Assembly (NCBI GenBank): GCA_046316495.1
Contig: JBKDAM010000167.1
Location: 25,308-89,307, forward strand
Reading direction: 5' to 3'
Source of the DNA: M3007 sp046316495
GTDB lineage: Bacteria; Bacteroidota; Bacteroidia; Chitinophagales; Saprospiraceae
Length of the DNA: 64,000 bases
Every line of letters begins with the position of its first letter. Positions within the stretch are counted from its first letter, which is position 1. Of the stretch, positions 23,885 through 31,860 are shown piece by piece. The notes beneath the pieces were generated by a model. That model was given only the letters and a program-made list of their open reading frames with translations. It ran no database searches and was not told the DNA's origin. The translations under genes were made by a program, and so were the position numbers.

Positions 23885-24724
23885 TTAGTTTAGTTCGTTT
23901 TTTTCAAAAAACATTTGATCTAGTAATGCAATCCACTCCGGCATATTTTGTTTGAAGGATTCATAAAAAGTAAAATAATGGGAAAGTATTACAGCCTTTA
24001 CATCTAGGGTGTCTTCTCCTAAGGATGTTTTTAAGAAATCCATATTCCAGCCGCTAATAGCGTCCATTTTACTTAAAAAGGTCTTTTCTAGATCTGCCGG
24101 TATGTTAATTTCTGGTCTTGCACCCAAGCTGATTTTTGCATACAAGTATAGAGCTAAATTAAAGTGTTTTTCAGGTTGAAGGAATGCACTCATGACCGCT
24201 GCTGCATTTAGTAGGATACAATTTTCAGGCAGATAACTTTCAGCAGAGTGAAAAACGGGATATTCTGGCGATAGGAATGGGCCCGGCATTAGGATTACCT
24301 TTTCATAATCCTTGATCAAGAATTCTTTTTGGTTCCAGGTACAGATTACAGACTGCACGGCTACAGCGGTTTGCATATCAGGGGGTATGAGGTCCTCTGG
24401 AAGGTCTTTTGCGGTCCAGTCTGTTGCGAGTCGAGTGAGTGCCACTCGGTTGTAAAAAAGAGATAGCTCTTCAGGGGAAAGTCTTTCGGTAAAAGGCGTG
24501 AATTTACGGATGGCAAGTGCTACTTCGGGTTCTAATTGGGGTGGGTTAGACTTATACCACCACCAATTTATTTGTGGTGAAAAGACCCAGATAAACGATA
24601 ACGCTAACAAGAAGGGTGCTATCCAGACTGCTATCCCCTCAGTACCTTTCCAAGCTAAGTAAAGTATTGACAGGGTTGCCAAAAGAAATGGAATAGAAAT
24701 ATAATAGGCAAAAACAATGCGCAT
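23885..24724 (-). CDS. Membrane protein with degenerate MtfA/M90-like domain
   Basis: A 279-residue protein with two N-terminal membrane helices (about 5-24 and 30-49) and a soluble domain that aligns by eye with E. coli MtfA, a zinc peptidase of family M90. Matching landmarks are LSPEELSLFYNRVAL (82-96), YEKVILMPGPF (140-150, compare MtfA YPAPF), ENCILLNA (167-174) and a late ILSHYFTFY (246-254). Where MtfA has the zinc motif HEVAH, this protein has YLYAK (193-197), and the third ligand glutamate is also replaced. It should therefore be a non-catalytic relative. No partner is evident from neighbours. The homology is my reading and is not a database result. Confidence 0.55.
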   Translation of the reverse strand: MRIVFAYYISIPFLLATLSILYLAWKGTEGIAVWIAPFLLALSFIWVFSPQINWWWYKSNPPQLEPEVALAIRKFTPFTERLSPEELSLFYNRVALTRLATDWTAKDLPEDLIPPDMQTAVAVQSVICTWNQKEFLIKDYEKVILMPGPFLSPEYPVFHSAESYLPENCILLNAAAVMSAFLQPEKHFNLALYLYAKISLGARPEINIPADLEKTFLSKMDAISGWNMDFLKTSLGEDTLDVKAVILSHYFTFYESFKQNMPEWIALLDQMFFEKNELN

Positions 24725-24847
24725 TTGTTATTGAATTAAAAAAACCTAGAAAGAATTTCACGAATGTAAATAACTTCACGGTAATATATCAATAGGCTCC
24801 TTTATTATTATAGAAAAAACACCCTTATTGGTAGTTTGATTTTGAAA

Positions 24848-25807
24848 ATGTACACACGCATTATCTTACTCTTATTGCTATCCTTGCAAGCACTTTTATT
24901 AACTAGCCAAGGTGTAGTGGAGCAAGTGTTTATTCCGGGAACGGAACAGAGTTTTAAAATGGTCTTAATACCCGGGGGAAGTTTTTCGATGGGTAGTAGG
25001 CCATCGGAACTAGGTAGAAAGCCAAATGAGGGTTACCAAACTATAAAGTTGGATAGTTTTTGGATAGGGATGTACGAAGTTACTTTTGATGAGTTTTTTT
25101 GCTTTCAGTTTATTCAATTTGATTCGGACACAGCATCTACTCCGGGTTTCGAGGCAGATGCTATTTCAAGGCCTTCTCCACCCTATTTTGATTTTACTTA
25201 TGGAAGGGGTAAAGCAGGAGGATACCCTGCCGCAACTATGACACAGCAAGCGGCATTAAGGTATTGCCAATGGTTATCTGATAAAACGGGAATGTTTTTT
25301 AGATTACCGACAGAGGCTGAATGGGAGTATGCCTGTCGTGCTGGTACCCAAACGGTGTTTTCTTGGGGGGACGATGAAGCGTTGGCGTCTGAATATTCAT
25401 GGCTGTATAGCAATAGTTCGGGATCTTATCAGCGGGTTGGCCAAAAGAAGCCTAATCCTTGGGGGCTACATGACATGCATGGCAATGTGATGGAATGGTG
25501 CCTCGATTTTTATGTAGAAGATTATTTTAACCAAATAGACCCCAGTGCAATTAACCCGTTTATTACTCCTACCAAAAAACATTCAAGAACCCTTAGAGGT
25601 GGTTGTTTTGAGGATGATGTTGATCAGCTAAGGTGTGCAGCGAGGAAAAAGAGCGAGCCAAAGTGGCAAGCAAGAGACCCACAGATTCCAAAAAGTCGAT
25701 GGTGGAATCCGGATGCTCCATTTGTGGGTTTCCGGTTGGTTCGATCTACCCGAAATATTACCAAGGAAGAGCGAGATGCATTTTTTAACAAGGTAATAAA
25801 AGATTAA
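24848..25807 (+). CDS. Secreted FGE-fold (SUMF1/EgtB/PvdO/GldK-like) protein
   Basis: A 319-residue protein from ATG 24848 with a signal peptide (about 1-21) and one formylglycine-generating-enzyme-like domain: IPGGSFSMGS (41-50), MYEVTFDEF, LPTEAEWEYACRAGT, GLHDMHGNVMEWC, RGGCF (250-254) and GFRLVRS. The two-cysteine copper site of true FGE is not conserved as such: cysteines occur at 253 and 263 in different register, so sulfatase activation is unlikely. Proteins of this fold in Bacteroidota include gliding proteins GldJ and GldK. It is four bases upstream of a Gfo/Idh oxidoreductase and surely co-transcribed. Confidence 0.82.
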   Translation: MYTRIILLLLLSLQALLLTSQGVVEQVFIPGTEQSFKMVLIPGGSFSMGSRPSELGRKPNEGYQTIKLDSFWIGMYEVTFDEFFCFQFIQFDSDTASTPGFEADAISRPSPPYFDFTYGRGKAGGYPAATMTQQAALRYCQWLSDKTGMFFRLPTEAEWEYACRAGTQTVFSWGDDEALASEYSWLYSNSSGSYQRVGQKKPNPWGLHDMHGNVMEWCLDFYVEDYFNQIDPSAINPFITPTKKHSRTLRGGCFEDDVDQLRCAARKKSEPKWQARDPQIPKSRWWNPDAPFVGFRLVRSTRNITKEERDAFFNKVIKD

Positions 25808-25811
25808 ACGC

Positions 25812-27143
25812 ATGAAAAAAACGAACAGACGCAACTTTTTAAAAACGTCGACGGTGTTAACCGGGGGAAGCATGTTAGGCGGTCTTCCGTTAGCGCAAGC
25901 GGCACAGAGTTTGGTTGATGACACTATTAAAGTAGCCTTGATTGGGTGTGGTGGAAGGGGAACAGGTGCTGCTGTTCAGGCCTTGTTGAGCCACCAGCGG
26001 GTGCAGCTAGTCGCTATGGCGGATGCCTTTCGCCATCGAATTGATGATGCATATAAAAATATTACAGCAGAGGATTTGAGCGATGTGATTGGAGTAGAAG
26101 GGACAGTCAAAAACCGAGTAAACGTTCCGGAAGAACATAAATACGTAGGGTTTGATGCGTATAAAAAAGCAATTCGACATGCTGATGTAGTGATTTTAAC
26201 AACGCCACCAGGATTTCGTCCGGAACACTTTAAAGAGGCAGTTGCACAAGGGAAGCATGTATTTATGGAAAAGCCAGTTGCTACAGATGCTCCGGGGATT
26301 CGAAAAGTCTTAGAAGCGGCAGCTCTTGCGAAGCAGAAACGACTAAATGTAGTTGTAGGATTGCAACGTCATTACCAAAAGATTTACAGAGAGTGGGTAG
26401 ATCGGCTTCAGAATGGGGTTATAGGTGATGTTATTGCTTCTCGAGTTTATTGGAACATGGGAGGCTTGTGGGTGAAGGAACGTAAGCCCGACATGTCTGA
26501 AATGCAATATCAGATGGAAAACTGGTATTACTTTAATTGGCTTTGTGGCGACCATATTGTAGAGCAGCATGTTCACAATTTAGATGTTTCCAACTGGGTT
26601 AAGCAGGCATATCCAATAAGGGCGTTTGGTAGCGGAGGTAGGCAGGTGCGTGTGGGAAGTCAATATGGTGAAATTTTTGATCACCATGTGGTGGAGTTTG
26701 AGTATGCCGATGGTTCGAGAATGTTTAGTCAGTGCAGGCAAATGCCGGGCACTAAAGAGGATGTAACGGAGGGGTTTCATGGCACCAACGGTGTGGCACC
26801 GCTCCCTGGATTGGTTCAAACCCGAAGTGGATATTCTATTTTGAATTATGATGCAAAAAATGACCCTAATCCGTACCAAGTAGAGCACGATGAGTTATTT
26901 GAAGCCATAGCAAAGTCGGAATATAAGTTCGCGGATGCCGAAAATGCAGCTAAGAGCACAATGACAGCGATTATGGGCCGGATGGCCACGTATTCGGGGC
27001 AAGTAATTGAGTGGGATGCGGCTTTAAAATCAGAAATTGATCTTATGCCTGTCCGATTAGACTGGGATGCATTGCCGAAGGTATTGCCTGGAGAAGATGG
27101 GATGTATCCTTGTGCGATACCGGGCGTGACAAAAGTAATTTAA
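25812..27143 (+). CDS. Gfo/Idh/MocA-family oxidoreductase with Tat-type signal
   Basis: A 443-residue NAD(P)-dependent oxidoreductase. The N-terminus NRRNFLKTSTVLTGG is a Tat-type twin-arginine signal, so the folded enzyme with its cofactor is exported. A Rossmann fold follows (VALIGCGGRGTGA, about 40-52) with the family lysine in MEKPVATD (about 152-159) and a C-terminal alpha/beta domain that binds the substrate. Secreted Gfo/Idh enzymes in Bacteroidota act on sugars or cyclitols; the substrate here is unknown. It pairs with the secreted FGE-fold gene. Its stop codon shares the bases TTAA with the recN stop on the other strand. Confidence 0.9.
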   Translation: MKKTNRRNFLKTSTVLTGGSMLGGLPLAQAAQSLVDDTIKVALIGCGGRGTGAAVQALLSHQRVQLVAMADAFRHRIDDAYKNITAEDLSDVIGVEGTVKNRVNVPEEHKYVGFDAYKKAIRHADVVILTTPPGFRPEHFKEAVAQGKHVFMEKPVATDAPGIRKVLEAAALAKQKRLNVVVGLQRHYQKIYREWVDRLQNGVIGDVIASRVYWNMGGLWVKERKPDMSEMQYQMENWYYFNWLCGDHIVEQHVHNLDVSNWVKQAYPIRAFGSGGRQVRVGSQYGEIFDHHVVEFEYADGSRMFSQCRQMPGTKEDVTEGFHGTNGVAPLPGLVQTRSGYSILNYDAKNDPNPYQVEHDELFEAIAKSEYKFADAENAAKSTMTAIMGRMATYSGQVIEWDAALKSEIDLMPVRLDWDALPKVLPGEDGMYPCAIPGVTKVI

Positions 27144-28795
27144 TTAGAGATAAGCTCCTTCGCTGTAACAAGTGCTGCATCACTAGGTGGATTGCCGCTG
27201 AGCATTACAGCGATGGAGCGAACTCGTTCTTCTTCGTTGAGTGGTCGAACGTTGGTAAGTGTACGGTCTTCCTGTATCTTTTTATAGACAAAATAGTGTT
27301 TGTCTGCCTTTGCAGCGACTTGAGGTGTATGCGTTATGCAAATCACTTGGTGTCTTCTAGATAGTTCTTTTAGAATTTGTCCCATTTTCATTGAAACATC
27401 TCCGCTGACGCCTGCATCAATTTCGTCAAATATAAGGGTTGGTAAAGGGATAGCATCAGCAACGATACTTTTGGCACAAAGATTAAGCCTTGAGAGTTCA
27501 CCGCCAGATGCAACGTCCTTGATTGGTAGAAACCGGCTACCAATATTGGTTGCAAATAAGAATTGTACGTCATCCAAGCCAGTATTGTTCAGCGTTGAGG
27601 TAGCGTTGATACTAACCTGCAGTCTGGCATGTGGCATAGAGAGCAGGGCCAACATCTCTTGTACTTTTTGCTCAAAGGAAGGGGCTACGGAGCGGCGGCG
27701 GCTACTTAATTGTTCGGCTTCCTTTTTAAGCTGGATTTCTTGTTGGGCGATGCTCTGTTCAAGGTCTGCAATAGCAGCGCTAAGATCAGTGAATCCAGAA
27801 GTTTGTCGCTCCAAGTCTTCCTGTAACTGAATCAGAGCACGAACATCGTTTAAAGCGTGTTTTTTTTGTAATTTGTAAAGGGTGTTAAGCCGCTCGTGAA
27901 TTTCGTTAATGCGTTGAGGTTCGTATTCTGTTCGCTCTGCAATCCGGTCACACTCTTTTGCAAACGCTTGAACCTCCTCTAATATCCCGTCTAATTGTGC
28001 GCTGAGGCTTGATAGCTCCGGTGACAACTTTTTTACCGTGTTGATCGATCGACTAAGTTCAAGCAGTTGATTTGTGATATTAACTTCTGACTCTGCAAGA
28101 AGGTTGTAAGCCGCTCCAAAAGTTCGCTTGATTCCCTCAGCATTTGTTAGTCTATTTAGTTCATTTTCAAGCAGCTCTTGTTCTCCATCCGTTAATGCCG
28201 CCTGGTATAACTCTTCCAGTTGAAACCGCATGAACTCCATTTCTTTTGCGCCATTAGCGCTTCGCGAAATCATGTCCTCCAGTCTACGTCGATCTGAAGA
28301 GTACTGTCTATATCCTTGTTGGTAGTTTTTCAGCAGGGGGCCATTGTTAGCAAGTGCGTCAATCATTCTAAGTTGAAAGTTGACACTGTGAATATCCAAT
28401 GTATCGAACTGTTGATGGAGATCAATCAAGCTTTCGGTGAGCCGTTGCAGTAGTTGGTTGTTGACAGGGGTATCGTTGATGAAGGCACGGCTCTTCCCTG
28501 CTGGGGACAACTCCCTTCGAATAACCACCTCATCATCGTAGTCGAGCTCATGAGCACTGAAGAAGCCTTTTAGATCGTAGGAGGATACGTCAAAGAATCC
28601 CTCTACAACACACTTTTCATGTCCGTTATAAAAAATTTTGCTATCAGCTCGTTCCCCCATGATTAGCCCTAAAGCACCTAATAGGATGGATTTTCCTGCA
28701 CCCGTTTCACCCGTTATAATGGTAAGATGATCGGAGCAATTAATAGTGAGCTCGTCGATCAGTGCGTAATTTCGGATAAAAAGCCTTTTTAGCAT
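27140..28795 (-). CDS. recN: DNA repair protein RecN
   Basis: A 551-residue SMC-like ATPase that acts early in double-strand-break repair. The N-terminus has FIRNYALIDEL and a Walker A motif GETGAGKS (29-36); a coiled coil fills about 150-370; the C-terminal half has the ABC signature ASGGELSRL, Walker B LIFDEIDAGVSGD and the ITHTPQVAAKADKHY switch histidine motif. Length is typical. It has its own -7 element and an upstream terminator that isolates it. The 3' end overlaps the Gfo/Idh gene by four bases. No LexA box is recognised. Confidence 0.95.
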   Translation of the reverse strand: MLKRLFIRNYALIDELTINCSDHLTIITGETGAGKSILLGALGLIMGERADSKIFYNGHEKCVVEGFFDVSSYDLKGFFSAHELDYDDEVVIRRELSPAGKSRAFINDTPVNNQLLQRLTESLIDLHQQFDTLDIHSVNFQLRMIDALANNGPLLKNYQQGYRQYSSDRRRLEDMISRSANGAKEMEFMRFQLEELYQAALTDGEQELLENELNRLTNAEGIKRTFGAAYNLLAESEVNITNQLLELSRSINTVKKLSPELSSLSAQLDGILEEVQAFAKECDRIAERTEYEPQRINEIHERLNTLYKLQKKHALNDVRALIQLQEDLERQTSGFTDLSAAIADLEQSIAQQEIQLKKEAEQLSSRRRSVAPSFEQKVQEMLALLSMPHARLQVSINATSTLNNTGLDDVQFLFATNIGSRFLPIKDVASGGELSRLNLCAKSIVADAIPLPTLIFDEIDAGVSGDVSMKMGQILKELSRRHQVICITHTPQVAAKADKHYFVYKKIQEDRTLTNVRPLNEEERVRSIAVMLSGNPPSDAALVTAKELISN

Positions 28796-28843
28796 GGGTT
28801 AGATTGACTGTTTAGCAGGATACGCCTTGTAGTTAAAGTCCTG

Positions 28844-28851
28844 CAAAAATA
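28844..28851 (-). promoter_or_regulatory. recN promoter -7 element (TATTTTTG)
   Basis: Perfect TAnnTTTG on the minus strand, placing the start near 28840 and a leader of about 45 bases. Confidence 0.45.
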
Positions 28852-28865
28852 GGTAGAATTACAAT

Positions 28866-28903
28866 AAAAAAATCCCTGTTACATATTTACTACTGAACAG
28901 GGA
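28866..28903 (-). terminator. Minus-strand terminator just upstream of the recN promoter
   Basis: Arms 28873-28880 and 28896-28903 (TCCCTGTT/AACAGGGA) form eight perfect pairs with a 15-base loop; on the minus strand seven T follow (complement of 28866-28872). It lies upstream of the recN -7 element, so it would stop read-through from the right before recN starts. Confidence 0.6.
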
Positions 28904-29017
28904 CAAAACAAAAAAACAAACACTATGAACAAACATTTGAAAAAAATGTATTAAGTCCATTCTAGAATGCAAAAGTACGTTTTGGGGGTCAACTTTTTAA
29001 AGAAACTATTCAATATT

Positions 29018-29374
29018 ATGAAATTATCAACTTTTCTAACATTGACAATGTTCGCCTTGTCCTGCACCTCTGCTTCTGAGGAAATTGAGAAGCAAGCGAT
29101 GGCGGCGAGGACAAAAGGGGGATCATCTAGTACATTGGTAGATGGTATGGCTATCTACAGAAAGAACTGTATAACATGCCATGGCGCTGATGGGAAATTA
29201 GGCTTAAATGGTGCAAAAGATTTGTCTGCATCCATATTACCCCTACACGACCGCATTCAGATTATTACCAATGGTAAGAATCTAATGACACCTTTCAAGT
29301 CAATTTTATCAGAAGAGGAAATAAAAGCAGTGGCAGAGTATTCTGTTGGTCTGAGTCGTCAAAGTGATAAATAG
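29018..29374 (+). CDS. Class I cytochrome c lipoprotein
   Basis: A 118-residue lipoprotein from ATG 29018; signal peptide with lipobox LSC (Cys16). The haem-binding motif CITCH is at 51-55, and the distal methionine is probably M90 in NLMTPF. The frame extends 17 residues upstream but the lipoprotein start is far better. A short helix (EEEIKAVAEYSVGLS) ends the fold, as in small c-type cytochromes that shuttle electrons in the periplasm. No oxidase or dehydrogenase partner is adjacent. Its 3' end overlaps the convergent HhH gene by 16 bases. Confidence 0.88.
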   Translation: MKLSTFLTLTMFALSCTSASEEIEKQAMAARTKGGSSSTLVDGMAIYRKNCITCHGADGKLGLNGAKDLSASILPLHDRIQIITNGKNLMTPFKSILSEEEIKAVAEYSVGLSRQSDK

Positions 29375-30444
29375 GGTTTCGTTTTTTCGAACCAAATTGT
29401 GTTAAGCGTGGGAATTTTTAGGAGATCTTCTATCCTTTCAAATTTGCCATGTTGTTGTCTATAAGCAATGATCCATTTTGTTTGTTGAGCATTTATGTAT
29501 GGATGTTGATTGAGTTGATCAAAAGAGGCGGAGTTTAATGGTATTGTAGATGGTTTTGTTTCCTGAAGAGTTAAAAAGGGTATAATTAACTGGTAAACAC
29601 TGTCCGGCAGTCCAAGGGTTTCTGCAACTTGAGTAACTTGGGTGAAGCCTCCTAGTTTTTCTTTGAAGCGCATAATTTTTCCTGCCCAGGTTCTTCCAAT
29701 ACCCGGCAGGGAAACCCATTGTTCGTATGTTGCGGTGTTTATTTCAATGGGCTCGACGGATGGTTTTGAGGTCTTATTAACCTCTTTGGGTGGAATATAT
29801 AAATGAGGAAATATTTTCGAATAGTCGGCATCGGTTAACGAGTAAAGCTTTTTGATCTCTTCTGTTCTCCTGAAAGAACCTCCCTTGGCTAAGTAGTTGA
29901 TCCATGCTCTTCTGGCTTGGGTGGAGACTCCAACTTGTTTAAGTTGTTCTTCCGTAGCGGTGTTGGGGTTAATAGGATGAATTGTAACTGTGTCCTTTTG
30001 GGGGGTATATGTTTCCCTACTTTTTGCTTGGCTATCGTTGGATGGAAAATGGATCCATGGGTAGAGCCTTAGATAGTCCTCCTCTTTCAGATTATAGATG
30101 CGCGCGAGGTCTTCCTTTTTTTTAAAAACGCCTCCTTTTTGTCTGTATTTTATGATGCTGGACACCGTTTTGGGTGGGATGCCTAGGTGAAGGAGCTCGG
30201 ATTCTGTAGCGGTGTTTGGATCAAAGAAGAAAAGACGTTCGCCTTTAGCTTTGGTTTGTTGCGGTATATCAAATCCCACAACAGGGTCGTCGTATGGTTT
30301 TTCCTGTTCTTTAGGCTGGATGATCCACCTATACAATGAAGGAGAAAGTAATAGTAGAAACAGCACGGTTGACAAGACAAGGATACCAAGGCGTTCTGTT
30401 TTAGTAAAATAAAAATAATCTCTCAGAGAGGGTTTAATTTTCAT
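29359..30444 (-). CDS. ComEA-like helix-hairpin-helix protein
   Basis: A 361-residue protein with one membrane helix (about 19-37) and four consecutive helix-hairpin-helix units, each opening with a PNTA- or NTAT-type turn: FDPNTATESELLHLG, INPNTATEEQLKQVG, INTATYEQWVSLPGIG and LNSASFDQLNQ. The third has the most canonical hairpin (LPGIGRTWAGKI). Single-HhH ComEA binds DNA during competence; this Bacteroidota form has extra copies and an unproven role, perhaps DNA uptake or binding at the membrane. It has its own -7 element. Confidence 0.82.
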   Translation of the reverse strand: MKIKPSLRDYFYFTKTERLGILVLSTVLFLLLLSPSLYRWIIQPKEQEKPYDDPVVGFDIPQQTKAKGERLFFFDPNTATESELLHLGIPPKTVSSIIKYRQKGGVFKKKEDLARIYNLKEEDYLRLYPWIHFPSNDSQAKSRETYTPQKDTVTIHPINPNTATEEQLKQVGVSTQARRAWINYLAKGGSFRRTEEIKKLYSLTDADYSKIFPHLYIPPKEVNKTSKPSVEPIEINTATYEQWVSLPGIGRTWAGKIMRFKEKLGGFTQVTQVAETLGLPDSVYQLIIPFLTLQETKPSTIPLNSASFDQLNQHPYINAQQTKWIIAYRQQHGKFERIEDLLKIPTLNTIWFEKTKPYLSL

Positions 30445-30481
30445 GGTAGGAAATAATTACGGTGAATGAAGAAGAATAAGA

Positions 30482-30489
30482 CAAAGGTA
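30482..30489 (-). promoter_or_regulatory. Promoter -7 element (TACCTTTG) of the HhH gene
   Basis: Perfect TAnnTTTG on the minus strand, 37 bases before the ATG at 30444. The divergent tsaB element lies about 45 bases away. Confidence 0.5.
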
Positions 30490-30534
30490 CAAGTAGGATT
30501 ATGACTAAAAAAATAAATTTAGGTTCAGATTATA

Positions 30535-30542
30535 GACCTTTG
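30535..30542 (+). promoter_or_regulatory. Near-consensus -7 element (GACCTTTG) before tsaB
   Basis: Seven of eight positions fit TAnnTTTG's pattern; it ends 14 bases before ATG 30557 and is embedded in the same decamer, TAGACCTTTG, as the element ahead of the cyclase gene. Confidence 0.4.
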
Positions 30543-30556
30543 TGTTCTATTATTCT

Positions 30557-31267
30557 ATGGCAACTATTTTACAAATTGAAACTGCGACGGAGGTTTGCAG
30601 TGTGGCGGTTAGTATAGATGGGAAGATGGTTTCTTTTAGAGAGGAGCCTGATTGCCGTCAGCATATTGCTTATATTACAATACTAATGGAAGCGTGCTTA
30701 GGTGATGCCGGTATTGCAATCGGTCAATTGGACGCGGTGGCTGTCAGTGCGGGTCCGGGAGCTTATACCTCTTTGCGAACAGGTATTTCGACCGCAAAAG
30801 GGCTGTGTTATGCCTTAGACATCCCATTAATTTCGATTGATACGTTAGCAGCATTGGCTGCAGGGGCGTTTGAACAGGTCGGGCAGCCTGATGATGTACT
30901 TTGTGTTTCTATGCTAGATGCTAGAAGAAACGAAGTTTGGTTGTCCGCTTTCAGGAATGACTTGAACGCACTTGTGCCTGCACAACCGTTGATTCTGGAT
31001 AACGGAGCCTTAGAGGGTTGGATTCAGGGTTTAAACCAAGGTAGGATTGAGGCAACGCTGCTTGCTGGGAACGGTCAGGATAAAATTAATAGTAGTAGTT
31101 TTGGAAATAACACCTATATTCGCACTGCTAAAAGCTGTTCTGCGCGTTTTTTAACGCAAATTGCGGAAAAAAAGTATAGAAACAAGGAGTTTGAGCTTTT
31201 AGCAACCTTTGAACCATTTTATATGAAGCCGCCTAATATTACTCAGCCGGCGAAGATTAATCCTTAA
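30557..31267 (+). CDS. tsaB: tRNA threonylcarbamoyladenosine biosynthesis protein TsaB
   Basis: A 236-residue member of the ASKHA superfamily. ATG 30557 gives the usual start ATILQIETATEVCSVAVS (first phosphate-binding loop); SAGPGAYTSLRTGISTAKGL is the family hallmark near residue 65. TsaB partners TsaD and TsaE to make t6A37 in ANN-reading tRNAs, and is itself a non-catalytic scaffold. tsaD, tsaC and tsaE are not in the window. Length is normal. Confidence 0.95.
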   Translation: MATILQIETATEVCSVAVSIDGKMVSFREEPDCRQHIAYITILMEACLGDAGIAIGQLDAVAVSAGPGAYTSLRTGISTAKGLCYALDIPLISIDTLAALAAGAFEQVGQPDDVLCVSMLDARRNEVWLSAFRNDLNALVPAQPLILDNGALEGWIQGLNQGRIEATLLAGNGQDKINSSSFGNNTYIRTAKSCSARFLTQIAEKKYRNKEFELLATFEPFYMKPPNITQPAKINP

Positions 31268-31405
31268 AGTATTCACTTGTTTATTTAATCTTACTTGTTT
31301 TTTTGCCTCCGGTACTTGTTGTTTAGGCAGTAAAGCGTTACATGGTAGATGTTTCGATTCATCGCATGGTTTTACTGTTCTGGTTGTATTTAAAATCCAA
31401 ATTTT

Positions 31406-31741
31406 ATGGCAAAGTCAAAAAACGAAACGTCTCAATCGGCACAAGATCAAAATTTCCAAATTGATTATAGTGAATTACGAAAAGCTGTGCTTGTTCTTCG
31501 TGCGTTAAACCATAAGTTGCGGCAAAAAATGCTGGAGCTTATAGATCAAGGAGCTCGCCTAACGGTTTCTGAAATTTATATTAAGCTTCGCATCGAGCAG
31601 AGTGTAGCTAGCCAGCACCTTGCCATTCTTCGGCGCGCGGGGGTAGTTAAAACGGAGCGAAGCGGAAAGTTTATTTATTATTCGATTGACAAACAGCGCA
31701 TCAAGCAGATATCATCTTTGGCTGCTGAGTTGGTTGCTTAA
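31406..31741 (+). CDS. ArsR-like winged-helix transcriptional regulator
   Basis: A 111-residue helix-turn-helix protein. The central part LTVSEIYIKLRIEQSVASQHLAILRRAGVV is an ArsR-type recognition unit, followed by the wing TERSGKFIYYSID. It has no cysteine at all, so the classical metal-sensing sites are missing and the signal must be something else. A 37-residue N-terminal polar stretch precedes the fold. Three TATTTTAG copies lie between this gene and the M23 peptidase gene downstream and could be its operator, which is untested. Confidence 0.87.
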   Translation: MAKSKNETSQSAQDQNFQIDYSELRKAVLVLRALNHKLRQKMLELIDQGARLTVSEIYIKLRIEQSVASQHLAILRRAGVVKTERSGKFIYYSIDKQRIKQISSLAAELVA

Positions 31742-31751
31742 GGTCGGTTCC

Positions 31752-31821
31752 TATTTTAGATTGAAACGTGAATAGCTGTGGCTGTGACTATAATATTTTA
31801 GATGGCTCTTCAATATTTTAG
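31752..31821. repeat. Three TATTTTAG copies, helically phased
   Basis: TATTTTAG occurs at 31752-31759, 31794-31801 and 31814-31821. The last two are part of longer identical decamers AATATTTTAG. Start-to-start spacing is 42 and 20 bases, close to four and two helical turns. The block begins 11 bases past the ArsR-like stop and ends 40 bases before the M23 ATG. Confidence 0.5.
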
Positions 31822-31860
31822 TTCAACTATGTAATTTTACCCAGGTATAAACACGAATGG

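Noticed and set aside
27336..27830. 164-residue plus-strand frame antisense to recN
   Set aside because: It is serine- and cysteine-rich low-quality sequence opposite the conserved ATPase motifs of recN.
28866..28903. Hairpin as a transcription attenuator inside the recN leader
   Set aside because: It lies upstream of the recN -7 element, so it is outside the recN transcript if that promoter is right.
28925..28954. Nine-codon frame (ATG AAC ... TAA) upstream of the cytochrome gene
   Set aside because: Too short to support, and found in A-rich sequence where such frames arise by chance; a leader peptide cannot be shown.
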